A model generated the notes under the pieces. The model was not told the origin of the DNA and did no database searches. It was given only the letters and a program-made list of their open reading frames with translations. Both the position numbers and the translations under genes were made by a program. DNA of 64,000 bases. It comes from Brevibacterium sp. RIT 803. GTDB taxonomy: Bacteria; Actinomycetota; Actinomycetes; Actinomycetales; Brevibacteriaceae. The stretch covers positions 1,542,293 through 1,606,292 of the forward strand of contig NZ_JAFEMW010000001.1 in assembly GCF_016892625.1 (NCBI RefSeq), read 5' to 3'. Each line of letters starts with the position of its first letter. The first letter of the stretch is position 1. Of the stretch, positions 42,143 to 51,203 are shown piece after piece.

Positions 42143-42877
42143 TCAGGCGTCCTCGGTGACGACGGTGTACTCGAGCACCGGCCGGCCAGCCGCTCCGTAC
42201 CGGGGTCGGCGGGCGAGCATGCCCGCGTCGGCCATAGCCTCCAAGTACCGACGTGCGGTCACTCGGGAGACACCGAGGCCAACGGCGACCTCGGCGGCGG
42301 ACTGTCCGGGTTTGGCGTCGAGGACGGACCTCACTTCGGTCTGCACGGCATCCGGGACGCCTTTGGCGGTCGCAGTCACCGTGTGGGTGCGCAGTGCTGC
42401 GATTGCAGTGTCGACGTCGGTCTGGGTGACCTCACCCTCGGTGCTGTCCCCGCCGAGGCTGTTGCGGAAGGAGGAGTATGCCTCAAGTTTGGATTTGAAG
42501 ACCGGGAAGGTGAACGGTTTGATGATGTATTGGGCAACACCGTAGGACAGTGCCTCCTGCACGATCTGCATGTCCCGGGCCGCGGTGACGGCGATGATGT
42601 CGACGTCGACGCGATGACCGCGGATGGCCCGGCAGACCTGCAGTCCGTGGCCGTCGGGGAGGTTCATGTCGAGGAGCACGAGGTTGATGCAGTCCGCATT
42701 GAGACCGTAGATCTTTCCGGTCAGAGCAGCCATCGCCTGAGTGGCGTTCTTCGCCACGCCGGCGAGGTGGTAGCCGTCGATGCGCTCGATGTACTTCGCG
42801 TGGGCTCGGGCGGCGACTGCCTCGTCCTCAACCACGAGCACACCGATGCTCGACTCAGGCGCAGTTGTATCTGACAT
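42143..42877 (-). CDS. response regulator of the CitB/DcuR family
   Basis: 244 residues. The receiver domain (~10-130) has the phosphoacceptor Asp70 (VLLDMNLPDGHG) and Lys120 (YIIKPF). A C-terminal HTH (~185-240) resembles the family's helix-turn-helix (AAEVAVGLGVSRVTARRYLEAM). Members pair with CitA/DcuS-type sensors of C4-dicarboxylates and citrate and control their transport. The kinase gene lies upstream, separated by a thiolase gene in the same direction. Start ATG follows no strong ribosome site, and the 93-bp gap to the thiolase may contain its own promoter. The C-terminal tail RPRYGAAGRPVLEYTVVTEDA is a beta-rich end. Confidence 0.9.
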   Translation of the reverse strand: MSDTTAPESSIGVLVVEDEAVAARAHAKYIERIDGYHLAGVAKNATQAMAALTGKIYGLNADCINLVLLDMNLPDGHGLQVCRAIRGHRVDVDIIAVTAARDMQIVQEALSYGVAQYIIKPFTFPVFKSKLEAYSSFRNSLGGDSTEGEVTQTDVDTAIAALRTHTVTATAKGVPDAVQTEVRSVLDAKPGQSAAEVAVGLGVSRVTARRYLEAMADAGMLARRPRYGAAGRPVLEYTVVTEDA

Positions 42878-42970
42878 GCCGCCAGTCTAACCGTCGCCAT
42901 TGCGGGTCTGCCGCTGTTCGTGTTACAGCCTGGGCACATCCGTGACACAGGACTGGAACGCTGTCAATCC

Positions 42971-44188
42971 TCAGGCGCGTTCGAAGATTGCGGCGATGCC
43001 CTGGCCTCCACCGATGCACATGGTCTCCAGCCCGTAGCGGGCGTCGCGGCGCTCCATCTCGCGCAGCATCGTCGCCAGGATCCGGCCGCCGGTCGCACCG
43101 ACCGGGTGGCCAAGGGAGATTCCGGAGCCGTTGACGTTGAGGCGGTCGAAGTCGTCCTTGGCGAATCCCCATTCGCGGGTCACGGACAGCGCCTGAGCGG
43201 CGAAGGCCTCGTTGAGTTCGATGAGGTCGATGTCGGCCAAGCTCAGCCCGGCCCTATCGAGTGCCTTGGCGGTGGCAGGGACGGGGCCGATGCCCATAGT
43301 CTTCGGCGGCACGCCGGCCACTGCCCAGCTGACCAGGCGGCCGAGCGGCTTGAGCCCCTGCGCCTCGGCGGCGGCACGGGTGGTGACGATGCTCGCGGCA
43401 GCTCCGTCGTTCTGCCCCGATGCGTTTCCTGCGGTGACTGTCGCCTGGTCATCACCCTTGCCCAGGATGGGACGCAGCGTGGCGAGCTTGTCGAGGCTGG
43501 TGTCGGGACGGATGTGCTCATCGGCGTCGACCTGGTGTTCGGCGACTTTGCGGGTGCCGGGGATCGTCACCGGCACGATCTCCTCGGCAAAACGTCCGTC
43601 CTTGGCAGCTGCGGCTGCACGCTGGTGCGAGTTGTATGCGAGTTCGTCCTGCTCTTCGCGGCCGATCGAGTACTCGCGACGCAGGTTCTCTGCGGTCTCG
43701 AGCATGCCTCCGGGGACCGGGTAGTTCTTTCCGCCCGGAGTGATGCGGCCGCGGCCCAGGGAATCGGTGAATTCGGCGTTTCCGCCGCGGACTCCCCAGC
43801 GGATGGTGTCGTTGTAGAACGGTGCGTGGGACATGGATTCGACACCGCCGGCGATGACGAAGTCTCCGTTGCCGGAGCCGACGACCATCGAGGCGTCGAT
43901 GACCGCCTGCAGACCGGAACCGCAGCGGCGGTCGATCTGCTTGCCGGGCACAGTCACGGGCAGGCCCGCGTCGAGTGCGGTGACACGGCCGATACAGGGA
44001 GCCTCGGAGGTGGAGTAGCCCTGTCCCATGATGACGTCGGCGACGAGTTCGGGATCAAGGCCGGTCCTGGCGATGAGTTCGCGGACGACGGTGGCGGACA
44101 GCTCGTGGGCAGGGATGTCGCGGAACTGTCCTCCGAATCCTCCGATCGCGGTGCGCAGCGGTTCGCAAACGACGATGTCCTGATCCAT
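42971..44188 (-). CDS. acetyl-CoA C-acyltransferase (thiolase)
   Basis: 405 residues. The active-site cysteine is C89 (RRCGSGLQAVIDASM); the C-terminal GHPVGATGGR and CIGGGQGIAAIFE carry the catalytic His and second Cys. It condenses acetyl-CoA to acetoacetyl-CoA or cleaves 3-oxoacyl-CoA. The start follows GGAGGAACT. It sits between the sensor kinase (upstream, 202 bp) and response regulator (downstream). Context suggests control by the C4-acid-type system or chance placement. As the window holds other short-chain acyl enzymes, it may serve acetoacetate or branched-chain breakdown. Confidence 0.9.
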   Translation of the reverse strand: MDQDIVVCEPLRTAIGGFGGQFRDIPAHELSATVVRELIARTGLDPELVADVIMGQGYSTSEAPCIGRVTALDAGLPVTVPGKQIDRRCGSGLQAVIDASMVVGSGNGDFVIAGGVESMSHAPFYNDTIRWGVRGGNAEFTDSLGRGRITPGGKNYPVPGGMLETAENLRREYSIGREEQDELAYNSHQRAAAAAKDGRFAEEIVPVTIPGTRKVAEHQVDADEHIRPDTSLDKLATLRPILGKGDDQATVTAGNASGQNDGAAASIVTTRAAAEAQGLKPLGRLVSWAVAGVPPKTMGIGPVPATAKALDRAGLSLADIDLIELNEAFAAQALSVTREWGFAKDDFDRLNVNGSGISLGHPVGATGGRILATMLREMERRDARYGLETMCIGGGQGIAAIFERA

Positions 44189-44332
44189 AGTTCCTCCACT
44201 CGTATTCGCTTCATCCGGTGACACGTGGTCACCGGCCCGGCATTCCTGCACAGCCTAAGCCGGATCCACGCGATGTCGCGGAAATGTTTCATTCATTGGG
44301 ACGTCACCCAGCACAGACGACCGCCCGGTGAG

Positions 44333-44378
44333 CGGCTCAGACTGCCGGGTGCCCGCGAAATCGGCTCGAACTGCCGGG
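44333..44378. repeat. imperfect direct repeat downstream of the sensor kinase gene
   Basis: CGGCTCAGACTGCCGGG at 44333-44349 and CGGCTCGAACTGCCGGG at 44362-44378 are 29 bp apart. The sensor kinase stop (44391) follows within a dozen bases. Confidence 0.55.
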
Positions 44379-44390
44379 CCGCCGAGCAGC

Positions 44391-46397
44391 TCAGTCGCGG
44401 TCCTCGCGCACGACCCGGATCGGCCCTGTGGGCGGATTTCCCGTCGGCGGCTGGTTCGATGCCGCAGTCCGCGCGGAGGGGAGCCCAGATGTCTGGCCGA
44501 GCGCACCAGGATCGACGTACCCGTCGTCGGGCAGCCACACCGTGAGCACAGCACCCTGGAAATCGTCGCAGTCTTCACCTCGCCCCTGCACATCCACGGC
44601 CCCGCCGAGGCGGCGGATCGCCTGAACGACCAGTGACAGACCGACCCCACGAGTGCCGGTCTCCTGCCGCCCGAGTCCCTTGTCGGTCTCGACGCCGTCG
44701 TGCTTGGTCGACCAGCCCCGTTCGAAGATCGCGTCGACGTATTCTTCGTCGATGCCCGGACCATCGTCGCTGACCTCGATCGTGAAGCCGCCTGCCCCGC
44801 CTGACCCGCTCAGGTGCACATGCACCCGCTTGTGTTCAGGCAGTACGTCCTGCCTGCTCAGGGCGTCGAACGCATTGTCGATGAGGTTGCCGAGGATGGT
44901 CGCCAGGTCACGGTCGTCCCCGCCGAGGCGGCCCGAGAGTTCCGCCGTGTCCACCGTCATGTCGATGCCGACCTCGGCGGCTTGGGCGATCTTCGACAGC
45001 AGCAGTGCAGAGAGCACGGGGTGATCGAAGCTCATCTGGCCATCGCCGGTGACCCGGTTGAGGTCATCGAGGTCTTTGGCCGCGAATTCGATCGCCTCGT
45101 CGATATGTCCGGTCTCCAGCAGGGAGACGACCATATGGAGTCGGTTCGCGTATTCATGGGTCTGTGCGCGCAGCGAGTCCGAGAACGATCGGACGGAGAC
45201 GAGTTCGCCGGAGAGTTCGGCGAGTTCGGTGTGGTCGCGCATCGTCACGACCCAGGTGTCGCTGGCGGCGTCGGTGGGCTGCTGGTTGACGACGAGCACC
45301 CGATCGTCGGTGTAGTGGATTTCGTCGCGGGCCCACCGTCCAGACGAGAGCAGATCGATGAGGGCATCGGGCAGATGGAGGTCACGCAGCGCGATGCCGC
45401 CGATCGGCGAGGTCGCCCCGACTGGGTCGTCGGTGCCTGGAATCTCCTCACCCGCGGAGCCCTTGCCGGCAGAGGGAAGTCCCAGGAGTTCGCGTGCATC
45501 GGCGTTGATGAGAACGATGCCCGTCGAGCGGTCGACGAGCAGCAGGCCTTCAGACACGGCCTTGAGCACCGAAGAGTAGAACTCGAGCATGTTGCGCAGC
45601 TCCGTGGCACCGTAGTCGCCGGTGACTCGGCGCAGGCCGCGAGAGGTCGCCCAGGAGGCGGCGATGCCCAGGACCAGAGTCGTGATGGCGATGCCGATGA
45701 GCCAGTTGCTCTGGGCCAAGAAGCCCTCCCGCACCGAATCGGCGGAGTTGCCGACGATGACGGCACCGACGACGGTGTCGGGACCGACGCCATCGACGCC
45801 GAGGTGCTTGGCGAAGACCGGACTGATGACGTACATCGTGCCCCCGCCTGGACCGCCGTCGTCGAGGAAGCGGACGATGGACTCACCCTCGGAGACCCGC
45901 GGACCATCGACTGCCGCGGCGAGCTGATCGATGGAGTCATCGGGCACATCTCCCGAGTTCGAGGACACAGTATGCGCTTCATTGCGCTCCTGCCGGTTCG
46001 ACGAACCCAAGGACGGAGGGGTGACAAGGTAGTCGATGGGGACGACTGCGGCCACATCGAAGTCGTATTCGCTCACGACGTTGTCGAGCATCGTCTCGAC
46101 GTTGTCATGCGAGTCCTGGTCGATGAAATCGGCCGGATCGGCCTCACCGGACCCGACGAGGCTCAGCGAGATCGACATATTGTCAGCCGCGGAGCCCAGC
46201 AGGTCCTGTTCGCGCTTCTGGTTCAGCTGGGAGAGCTGGATGTAGAGGAGACTCGTGGTCAGCACCATGATGCCCACGAGCATGATCGAGTTCGCGAACA
46301 TGATGCGTCCGGCCACACCGAGCTTCATTCGCCGGCTCACACGTCCCACTGGTCTTGTCAGTCCTCCTGACAATTTGGCACGCTGATCCTTGGGCAT
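44391..46397 (-). CDS. sensor histidine kinase of the CitA/DcuS family
   Basis: 668 residues. TM1 lies at ~31-56, a periplasmic sensor domain (PASp/Cache) at ~57-230, TM2 at ~231-255, a cytoplasmic PAS domain at ~270-400, the phospho-accepting His414 in SLRAQTHEYANRLHMVV (the DcuS/CitA H-box) and the HATPase (~450-615) with NLIDNAFDAL and DDGPGIDEEY. A Pro/Gly-rich tail ends at 668. It should phosphorylate the CitB-type regulator in the same gene run. The ATG follows no perfect Shine-Dalgarno, and a repeat array lies 25 bp upstream. Ligand not predictable; C4-dicarboxylates, citrate or malonate are usual. Confidence 0.92.
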   Translation of the reverse strand: MPKDQRAKLSGGLTRPVGRVSRRMKLGVAGRIMFANSIMLVGIMVLTTSLLYIQLSQLNQKREQDLLGSAADNMSISLSLVGSGEADPADFIDQDSHDNVETMLDNVVSEYDFDVAAVVPIDYLVTPPSLGSSNRQERNEAHTVSSNSGDVPDDSIDQLAAAVDGPRVSEGESIVRFLDDGGPGGGTMYVISPVFAKHLGVDGVGPDTVVGAVIVGNSADSVREGFLAQSNWLIGIAITTLVLGIAASWATSRGLRRVTGDYGATELRNMLEFYSSVLKAVSEGLLLVDRSTGIVLINADARELLGLPSAGKGSAGEEIPGTDDPVGATSPIGGIALRDLHLPDALIDLLSSGRWARDEIHYTDDRVLVVNQQPTDAASDTWVVTMRDHTELAELSGELVSVRSFSDSLRAQTHEYANRLHMVVSLLETGHIDEAIEFAAKDLDDLNRVTGDGQMSFDHPVLSALLLSKIAQAAEVGIDMTVDTAELSGRLGGDDRDLATILGNLIDNAFDALSRQDVLPEHKRVHVHLSGSGGAGGFTIEVSDDGPGIDEEYVDAIFERGWSTKHDGVETDKGLGRQETGTRGVGLSLVVQAIRRLGGAVDVQGRGEDCDDFQGAVLTVWLPDDGYVDPGALGQTSGLPSARTAASNQPPTGNPPTGPIRVVREDRD

Positions 46398-46421
46398 GGC
46401 TCCATTCTGCCACCCACTGCA

Positions 46422-46517
46422 CCGAGGGCCGGAGCCGATCAGTCGCCGAGGGCCGGAGCCGATCAGTCGCCGAGGGCCGGAGCCGATCAGATCCCGAGGG
46501 CCGGAGCCGATCAGATC
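46422..46517 (-). repeat. four 24-bp tandem repeats including the MOSC-fusion stop codon
   Basis: Four perfectly aligned units (CCGAGGGCCGGAGCCGATCA core): two end in GTCG, two in GATC. On the minus strand each contains TGA, and the unit farthest upstream (46494-46517) carries the true stop of the MOSC/ferredoxin fusion. The array fills most of the gap to the kinase gene. Confidence 0.9.
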
Positions 46518-48286
46518 CCGAGGCTGATGGGTCCGGCCGGGACGGCGGAGCACACGAGCACCTCGTCGGCGGTGATCCGCGCCGCGGGCTCCACTGGGTA
46601 GATGACCGACCCGGCGGCCAAGGACACGGCGCAGGTTCCGCACGACCCGCCCCGGCAGGAGCTGTCGGCACGCAGTCCGCGCGCTTCCAGTGCTTCGAGC
46701 AGGGTCCCCTGCTGCGGCTCCCAGAGGAAGCTGGTCCCCGAATTCTCCAGGGTCACCTCGGCAGGCGGACACTGGGCGATGGCCTCGCTCATGCCGGTGT
46801 GCGGGGAGGCGAAGATCTCCTGGTGCACTGCCGGGACTCCGGCCTCGGCGCTGGCGTCGAGCACTGCGCGGGTGAAATCGGCGGGTCCGCAGACCATGAC
46901 GTTGTCGCAGCCTGACAGCCAGTCGACGAAGTCTGCGTGACCCGGCCTGCCCTGACTCGCGGTGTCACGATGGTGGGCCTCGACCGGGACCGCCCGAGAC
47001 TCGGCGCGCTTCTGCAGACGGTCCCAGAGGCAGGCTGTCCGGTGGTCGCGGTCGACGTGGACGAGCTTGATCTTGTCCGTTCCAGACAGTTGTGCCCCGC
47101 GCATCAGTCCGAGGCTCGGCGTGATGCCGATGCCCGCTGTGACCAGCGCGGTCGTGCCGCCGAAGACCCTGTCGGCGGTCATTGTCCCGTGCGGTCCGGA
47201 GGCGAGGATGGACTGTCCGGCACCGAGTTCTGCGACCGCTCTGGAGCCCTTGCCCTGGGTGCGCACCGCGACCCGGACGATGTCATCGGACACGTCCGTG
47301 ATCGTATAGGTCCGCCAGAATGGTTCGATCAGTTCGAGATGGACGCGCAGGTTGGTGCCGGGTTCGTCGAACTCGCGGATCCAGCCCTGATCATCGCGCA
47401 GTGAGACCTCGACGATGTCGTTGCAGATCTGCTGGCTGCCCAGCACCGTCATGAAGCGCGGGGTCCGCGCGGTCTTGACGAGCTCACGTGGGGCCTCGCC
47501 TTCGATCTCGATCTCATCACCGGTGGTGACCAGTCCGGATTCGAGGATGCGGCCGTAGATGCCGCAGTGCAGGTGTCCGCATGCCGAGGCCAGGACCCTG
47601 GGGACGTTGACGTCGACCTCGGTGGTGGCGGGGTTGACAGTAGTCGCCGGGCAGCGTTCGATCGCCTGGGTGATGGCCAGGCGTACCCCGCCGAGGCGGA
47701 CGACCTTTCCGATGAGTGCGAACTCCTCGAAGGGAGCGAGTCCCTCGACGAGCACATTGCCGCGGAAGCGCAGCGGATCGAGTTCGGCTTCGTCCGGCGC
47801 CAGGGCCGCCTGTCCCTCGGCAGTCCGGGAGATCGCGGAGACCGTGGCCGGGTTGATGATCGAGATTCCCGAGGCCTGCGAGTCGAACATCCCCTGATCC
47901 GCGACACTCAGTGCGCGAGGGAAGTCACCCTGCGGGGGTATGCGGGCAGAGAGGAAGTCCGCCGAGGCGGCCCTTGAGTCCCGGTCATCCGTGCGGAAGG
48001 TCGTGGACTCTCCCCTCGGGGACGTCAGGGTCACTGTCGCCGAAGACACTTCAGGCACCTCGGCGGGGTCGAGTGCCACCTGCCATTTCTGCAGGTCTGT
48101 GTTGTTCTTGAGCACGGTGAACGCGGAGTATCTGTGCCAGCTGTCGTCGGGGACGTCGAGGCTGCCGTTGGTGAACGCGGCGACCCGGTCGCCGATGATG
48201 CCCCGCTCGGTGCGCACATCCGCCTCGGAGATCTCTTCGGCGGGGAACCCCTTGACGGGGAATCGATACAGTCTGGCAACACGCAT
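46511..48286 (-). CDS. MOSC / ferredoxin-reductase / 2Fe-2S ferredoxin fusion
   Basis: 591 residues in three domains. Residues ~1-265 are an MOSC beta-barrel with its N-terminal domain (RLYRFPVKGFPAEE, RFRGNVLVEG, ERCPATTVNP with the molybdenum-binding type Cys). Residues ~270-500 are an FAD/NAD-binding ferredoxin-reductase module (TNLRVHLEL, TAGIGITPSLGLM). Residues ~510-591 are a plant-type 2Fe-2S ferredoxin with CRGGSCGTC and a final cysteine in LVCSA. It resembles YcbX/YiiM-like partners of N-hydroxylated base reduction, but with its own electron chain. The ATG was selected by homology; the earlier frame (39 codons) would cross the csoR region. Substrate unknown. Confidence 0.85.
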   Translation of the reverse strand: MRVARLYRFPVKGFPAEEISEADVRTERGIIGDRVAAFTNGSLDVPDDSWHRYSAFTVLKNNTDLQKWQVALDPAEVPEVSSATVTLTSPRGESTTFRTDDRDSRAASADFLSARIPPQGDFPRALSVADQGMFDSQASGISIINPATVSAISRTAEGQAALAPDEAELDPLRFRGNVLVEGLAPFEEFALIGKVVRLGGVRLAITQAIERCPATTVNPATTEVDVNVPRVLASACGHLHCGIYGRILESGLVTTGDEIEIEGEAPRELVKTARTPRFMTVLGSQQICNDIVEVSLRDDQGWIREFDEPGTNLRVHLELIEPFWRTYTITDVSDDIVRVAVRTQGKGSRAVAELGAGQSILASGPHGTMTADRVFGGTTALVTAGIGITPSLGLMRGAQLSGTDKIKLVHVDRDHRTACLWDRLQKRAESRAVPVEAHHRDTASQGRPGHADFVDWLSGCDNVMVCGPADFTRAVLDASAEAGVPAVHQEIFASPHTGMSEAIAQCPPAEVTLENSGTSFLWEPQQGTLLEALEARGLRADSSCRGGSCGTCAVSLAAGSVIYPVEPAARITADEVLVCSAVPAGPISLGI

Positions 48287-48367
48287 GATTCGATTGTAGG
48301 AGCTTGGCGATGCCCGGTGCCCACGGTGAGACCAATTGCACAATGGCCGAGGACGACCACGCGCCTT

Positions 48368-48396
48368 TGACTCATACCCTAAGGGGGTATAGAGTA
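48368..48396 (+). promoter_or_regulatory. csoR promoter with CsoR operator in the spacer
   Basis: TTGACT (48368-48373) and TAGAGT (48391-48396) are 17 bp apart. Between them lies ATACCC-TAAGG-GGGTAT (48375-48391), the inverted repeat bound by CsoR repressors. The start codon at 48402 is about six bases after the -10 box, so the message is probably leaderless. Confidence 0.75.
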
Positions 48397-48401
48397 TTGC
48401 C

Positions 48402-48695
48402 ATGACTGAGCATCATGGATATACCCCGCAGAAGGACGCCCTTGCGAAGCGGATGAAACGGATCGAAGGTCAGGTCCGTGGGATCGGAAAGATGATCGAT
48501 GACGACAAGTACTGCATCGACATCCTGACCCAGGTCTCCGCAGCAACGGCCGCGCTGCACGCGGTCTCCATCAACCTCTTAGAAGAGCACATCGCTCATT
48601 GCGTGGTCGACGCCGCAGCCTCAGGGGATGACGACGCCGCCCGCAAGAAGATCGAAGAGGCTTCAGCCGCTATTGCCCGGCTCATCAAGAGCTGA
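48402..48695 (+). CDS. csoR: copper-sensing transcriptional repressor CsoR
   Basis: 97-residue all-helical DNA-binding protein of the CsoR/RcnR family. The copper ligands are C38, H63 and C67, and the family residue R/Q helix KRMKRIEGQVRGIGKMI precedes them. Bound Cu(I) releases it from the palindrome in its own promoter and turns on the operon below. It heads csoR-copZ-copA. Ligand spacing fits CsoR rather than nickel RcnR or formaldehyde FrmR. N-terminal residues 2-9 (TEHHGYTP) include two histidines. Confidence 0.95.
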   Translation: MTEHHGYTPQKDALAKRMKRIEGQVRGIGKMIDDDKYCIDILTQVSAATAALHAVSINLLEEHIAHCVVDAAASGDDDAARKKIEEASAAIARLIKS

Positions 48696-48748
48696 GGCGA
48701 CATCATCGGCAGACCTGCCGGTTGACGCGCGAAGACAGGAGACACATC

Positions 48749-48961
48749 ATGACGACAACCACCATCACCGTCACCGGAATGACCTGCGGCCACTGCGTGG
48801 GCGCCGTGCAGGAGGAGCTCCGGGCACTGCCCGGAGTCACCGACGTCGCCGTCGAGCTCAATGCCGGAGGGGACTCCCCCGTGACCATCACCTCCGAAAG
48901 GGACCTCGACGACGATGCGATCAGCGCCGCCGTCGATGAAGCCGGCTATGAGGTGAAGTGA
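48749..48961 (+). CDS. copZ: copper chaperone CopZ
   Basis: 70-residue heavy-metal-associated domain protein. The Cu(I) site is MTCGHC in TVTGMTCGHCVGAVQEEL; the rest follows the beta-alpha-beta-beta-alpha-beta fold. It carries copper in the cytoplasm, passing it to CopA or CsoR. The ATG follows CAGGAGACACATC. It is 53 bp after csoR, and its stop overlaps the copA start, so expression is coupled. Confidence 0.95.
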   Translation: MTTTTITVTGMTCGHCVGAVQEELRALPGVTDVAVELNAGGDSPVTITSERDLDDDAISAAVDEAGYEVK

Positions 48962-51147
48962 TGTCACGCGAGGTCGAACTCGACATCACAGGGATGACCT
49001 GCGCATCGTGCTCGGCGCGCATCGAGAAGAAGCTGACACGTTTGGACGGAGTCAGCGCGGAGGTCAATCTCCCGCTGAATTCCGCCCACGTGGTCGTCGA
49101 ATCCGAGCTCACCGACGCGGACCTCACTGCCGCCGTCGAGAAGGCCGGCTACGGCGCCACGGTCAAGTCCACCTCGGCGAGCGGGCCTGAGATCGTCGAC
49201 TACGATCCCAGGCATCTGCGGCCTCGGTTCTTCGGATCCCTGATTCTCGCCGTGCCGATCGTGGCCGTGTCCATGGTCATGAGCTGGCACTTCCCCGGCT
49301 GGCAGTGGATCGTCGCGATCCTCGCCCTGCCCGTGGTGACCTGGGGCGCGTGGCCGTTCCACTCGGCAGCGTTCAAGGCCGCACGGGGCAGGTCCACGAC
49401 CATGGACACCCTGGTCAGCGTCGGAATCATCGTCGCCAGCCTCTACTCCTACATCACCTTGGGTCGGGCGGTGGCCGAGGGCCACGGCTGGCAGATCCCC
49501 GGCGACTATCACGTGTGGTTCGAAGCCGCGGCCGCGATCACAGTGTTCCTGCTCATCGGCAAGCTCACCGAGGACCGCGCGAAGAGCCGCGCCACCGCCG
49601 CCCTCAAGGCACTGCTGGGACTGGGTGCCAAATCTGCCAGCGTGCTGCGCGATCACAGCGACGGCTCTCGGGCGGAAGTCCAGGTCCCGATCGACGAGCT
49701 CGCCGTCGACGATGTCTTCATCGTCCGTCCGGGCGAGAAGATCGCCACCGACGGCGAGGTGGTCGCCGGCCACTCCGCAATCGACCAGGCGATGCTCACC
49801 GGCGAATCCGTTCCCGTCGAGGTCGGACTCGGCGACTCGGTCACCGGCGCCACAATCAACACCTCGGGTGTGCTCGAGGTCCGAGCCACCCGAGTCGGAT
49901 CCGATACGACCCTGGCCGCCATGGCCGATCTGGTCAGCCGTGCGCAGACGGGCAAACCGGCCGTTGCTCGGCTGGCCGACCGGATCTCTGCGGTGTTCGT
50001 GCCGATCGTCTTTGCGATCAGCGCCCTCACGCTCCTGGCCTGGGGCCTGATCACGGGCGACTGGGCGATGGGCCTGCATGCCGCGCTCACCGTCCTCATC
50101 ATCGCCTGCCCCTGCGCGCTGGGCCTGGCCACGCCGACTGCGCTGGCCGTCTCGTCCGGACGCGGTTCCCAACTGGGCATCCTCGTCTCCGGGCCCGAAG
50201 CACTCGAGTCGACTCGTTCGATCGACACGGTCGTCCTCGACAAGACGGGCACCCTGACTACGGGCATCATGTCCCTGCAGGCGACGCAGCTCAGTGACGA
50301 GGACTTCGCGGTTCTGGCTCGACTGGAATCACAGAGCGAGCATCCCGTGGCCCGTGCGATCGTCGAAGCTCAGCCGGTCGCGCAGGCGAGCGCATCTCAG
50401 GAACGATCGGCCGCCTCGGCGGCAGATGATTTCGAGAACATTCCCGGCGGCGGGCTGCAGGCCACGATCGATGGCGCCGAGGTGATCGCCGGGCGCCCGG
50501 ATCTGCTCCGGGAACGCGGGATCGACGTCTCGTTCTCGACTGTGGATGTGCCCACCGGCGCCACGATCGTCGCCCTGGCCATCGACTCTCACTTCCGGGG
50601 TCTGACCTTCGTCTCGGACGAGATCAAGGCCGGTGCCGCCGAGGCGATCTCCGACCTGCACTCGCTCGGCATCAACACCGTCCTCCTCACCGGGGACAAT
50701 GCCGACGCCGCCGAGGTGGTCGCAAGCGAGCTCTCCATCACCGAGATCCGTGCCGATGTCCGCCCCGAAGGCAAGATCGCCGTGGTCAATGACCTGCAGG
50801 CACAGGGGCAGGCGGTGGCCATGGTCGGTGACGGCATCAACGACGCCGCGGCCCTGGCCGGTGCCGACCTGGGCATCGCGATGGGATCGGGCACCGATGC
50901 CGCAATGGCGGCGTCGGACATCACCATGGTGCGTTCGGATCCGCGTCAGATCCCGCAGGCGATCCGCCTGTCCCGGAAGACTCTGGGCCTGATCAAGGGC
51001 AACCTGTTCTGGGCCTTCGCCTACAACACGGCTGCCGTTCCGATCGCGGCATTCGGACTGCTGAGCCCGATGATCGCCGGCGCCGCGATGGCGTTCTCCT
51101 CGGTCTTCGTCGTCCTCAACAGCCTGCGCCTGTTGAGGTTCAGGTAG
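48958..51147 (+). CDS. copA: Cu(I)-translocating P-type ATPase CopA
   Basis: 729 residues (GTG, overlapping the copZ stop) or 728 from the ATG just after it. It has one N-terminal metal-binding domain (MTCASC at 13-18), eight transmembrane helices, the TGES phosphatase motif (MLTGESVPVE), the CPC transport site (IIACPCALGLATP), the phosphorylated DKTGT, the SEHPVA nucleotide-binding motif and the hinge GDGINDA. It exports copper at the expense of ATP. Last gene of the csoR-copZ-copA operon. Length and motifs fit; only one metal-binding domain, as in many bacteria. Confidence 0.97.
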   Translation: MMSREVELDITGMTCASCSARIEKKLTRLDGVSAEVNLPLNSAHVVVESELTDADLTAAVEKAGYGATVKSTSASGPEIVDYDPRHLRPRFFGSLILAVPIVAVSMVMSWHFPGWQWIVAILALPVVTWGAWPFHSAAFKAARGRSTTMDTLVSVGIIVASLYSYITLGRAVAEGHGWQIPGDYHVWFEAAAAITVFLLIGKLTEDRAKSRATAALKALLGLGAKSASVLRDHSDGSRAEVQVPIDELAVDDVFIVRPGEKIATDGEVVAGHSAIDQAMLTGESVPVEVGLGDSVTGATINTSGVLEVRATRVGSDTTLAAMADLVSRAQTGKPAVARLADRISAVFVPIVFAISALTLLAWGLITGDWAMGLHAALTVLIIACPCALGLATPTALAVSSGRGSQLGILVSGPEALESTRSIDTVVLDKTGTLTTGIMSLQATQLSDEDFAVLARLESQSEHPVARAIVEAQPVAQASASQERSAASAADDFENIPGGGLQATIDGAEVIAGRPDLLRERGIDVSFSTVDVPTGATIVALAIDSHFRGLTFVSDEIKAGAAEAISDLHSLGINTVLLTGDNADAAEVVASELSITEIRADVRPEGKIAVVNDLQAQGQAVAMVGDGINDAAALAGADLGIAMGSGTDAAMAASDITMVRSDPRQIPQAIRLSRKTLGLIKGNLFWAFAYNTAAVPIAAFGLLSPMIAGAAMAFSSVFVVLNSLRLLRFR

Positions 51148-51203
51148 GACTTCCCGCGCGGAGCGCCCTCGCCGCGATTCGCCCCGGCGAAGGCCCTCCC
51201 TCG

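Noticed and set aside
40917..42545. 542-codon plus-strand open frame
   Set aside because: Antisense to the penicillin-binding protein and response regulator genes, both recognised by motifs.
44814..46370. 518-codon plus-strand open frame
   Set aside because: Antisense to the sensor kinase, whose H-box and ATPase motifs are clear.
48964..50172. 402-codon minus-strand open frame
   Set aside because: Antisense to copA.
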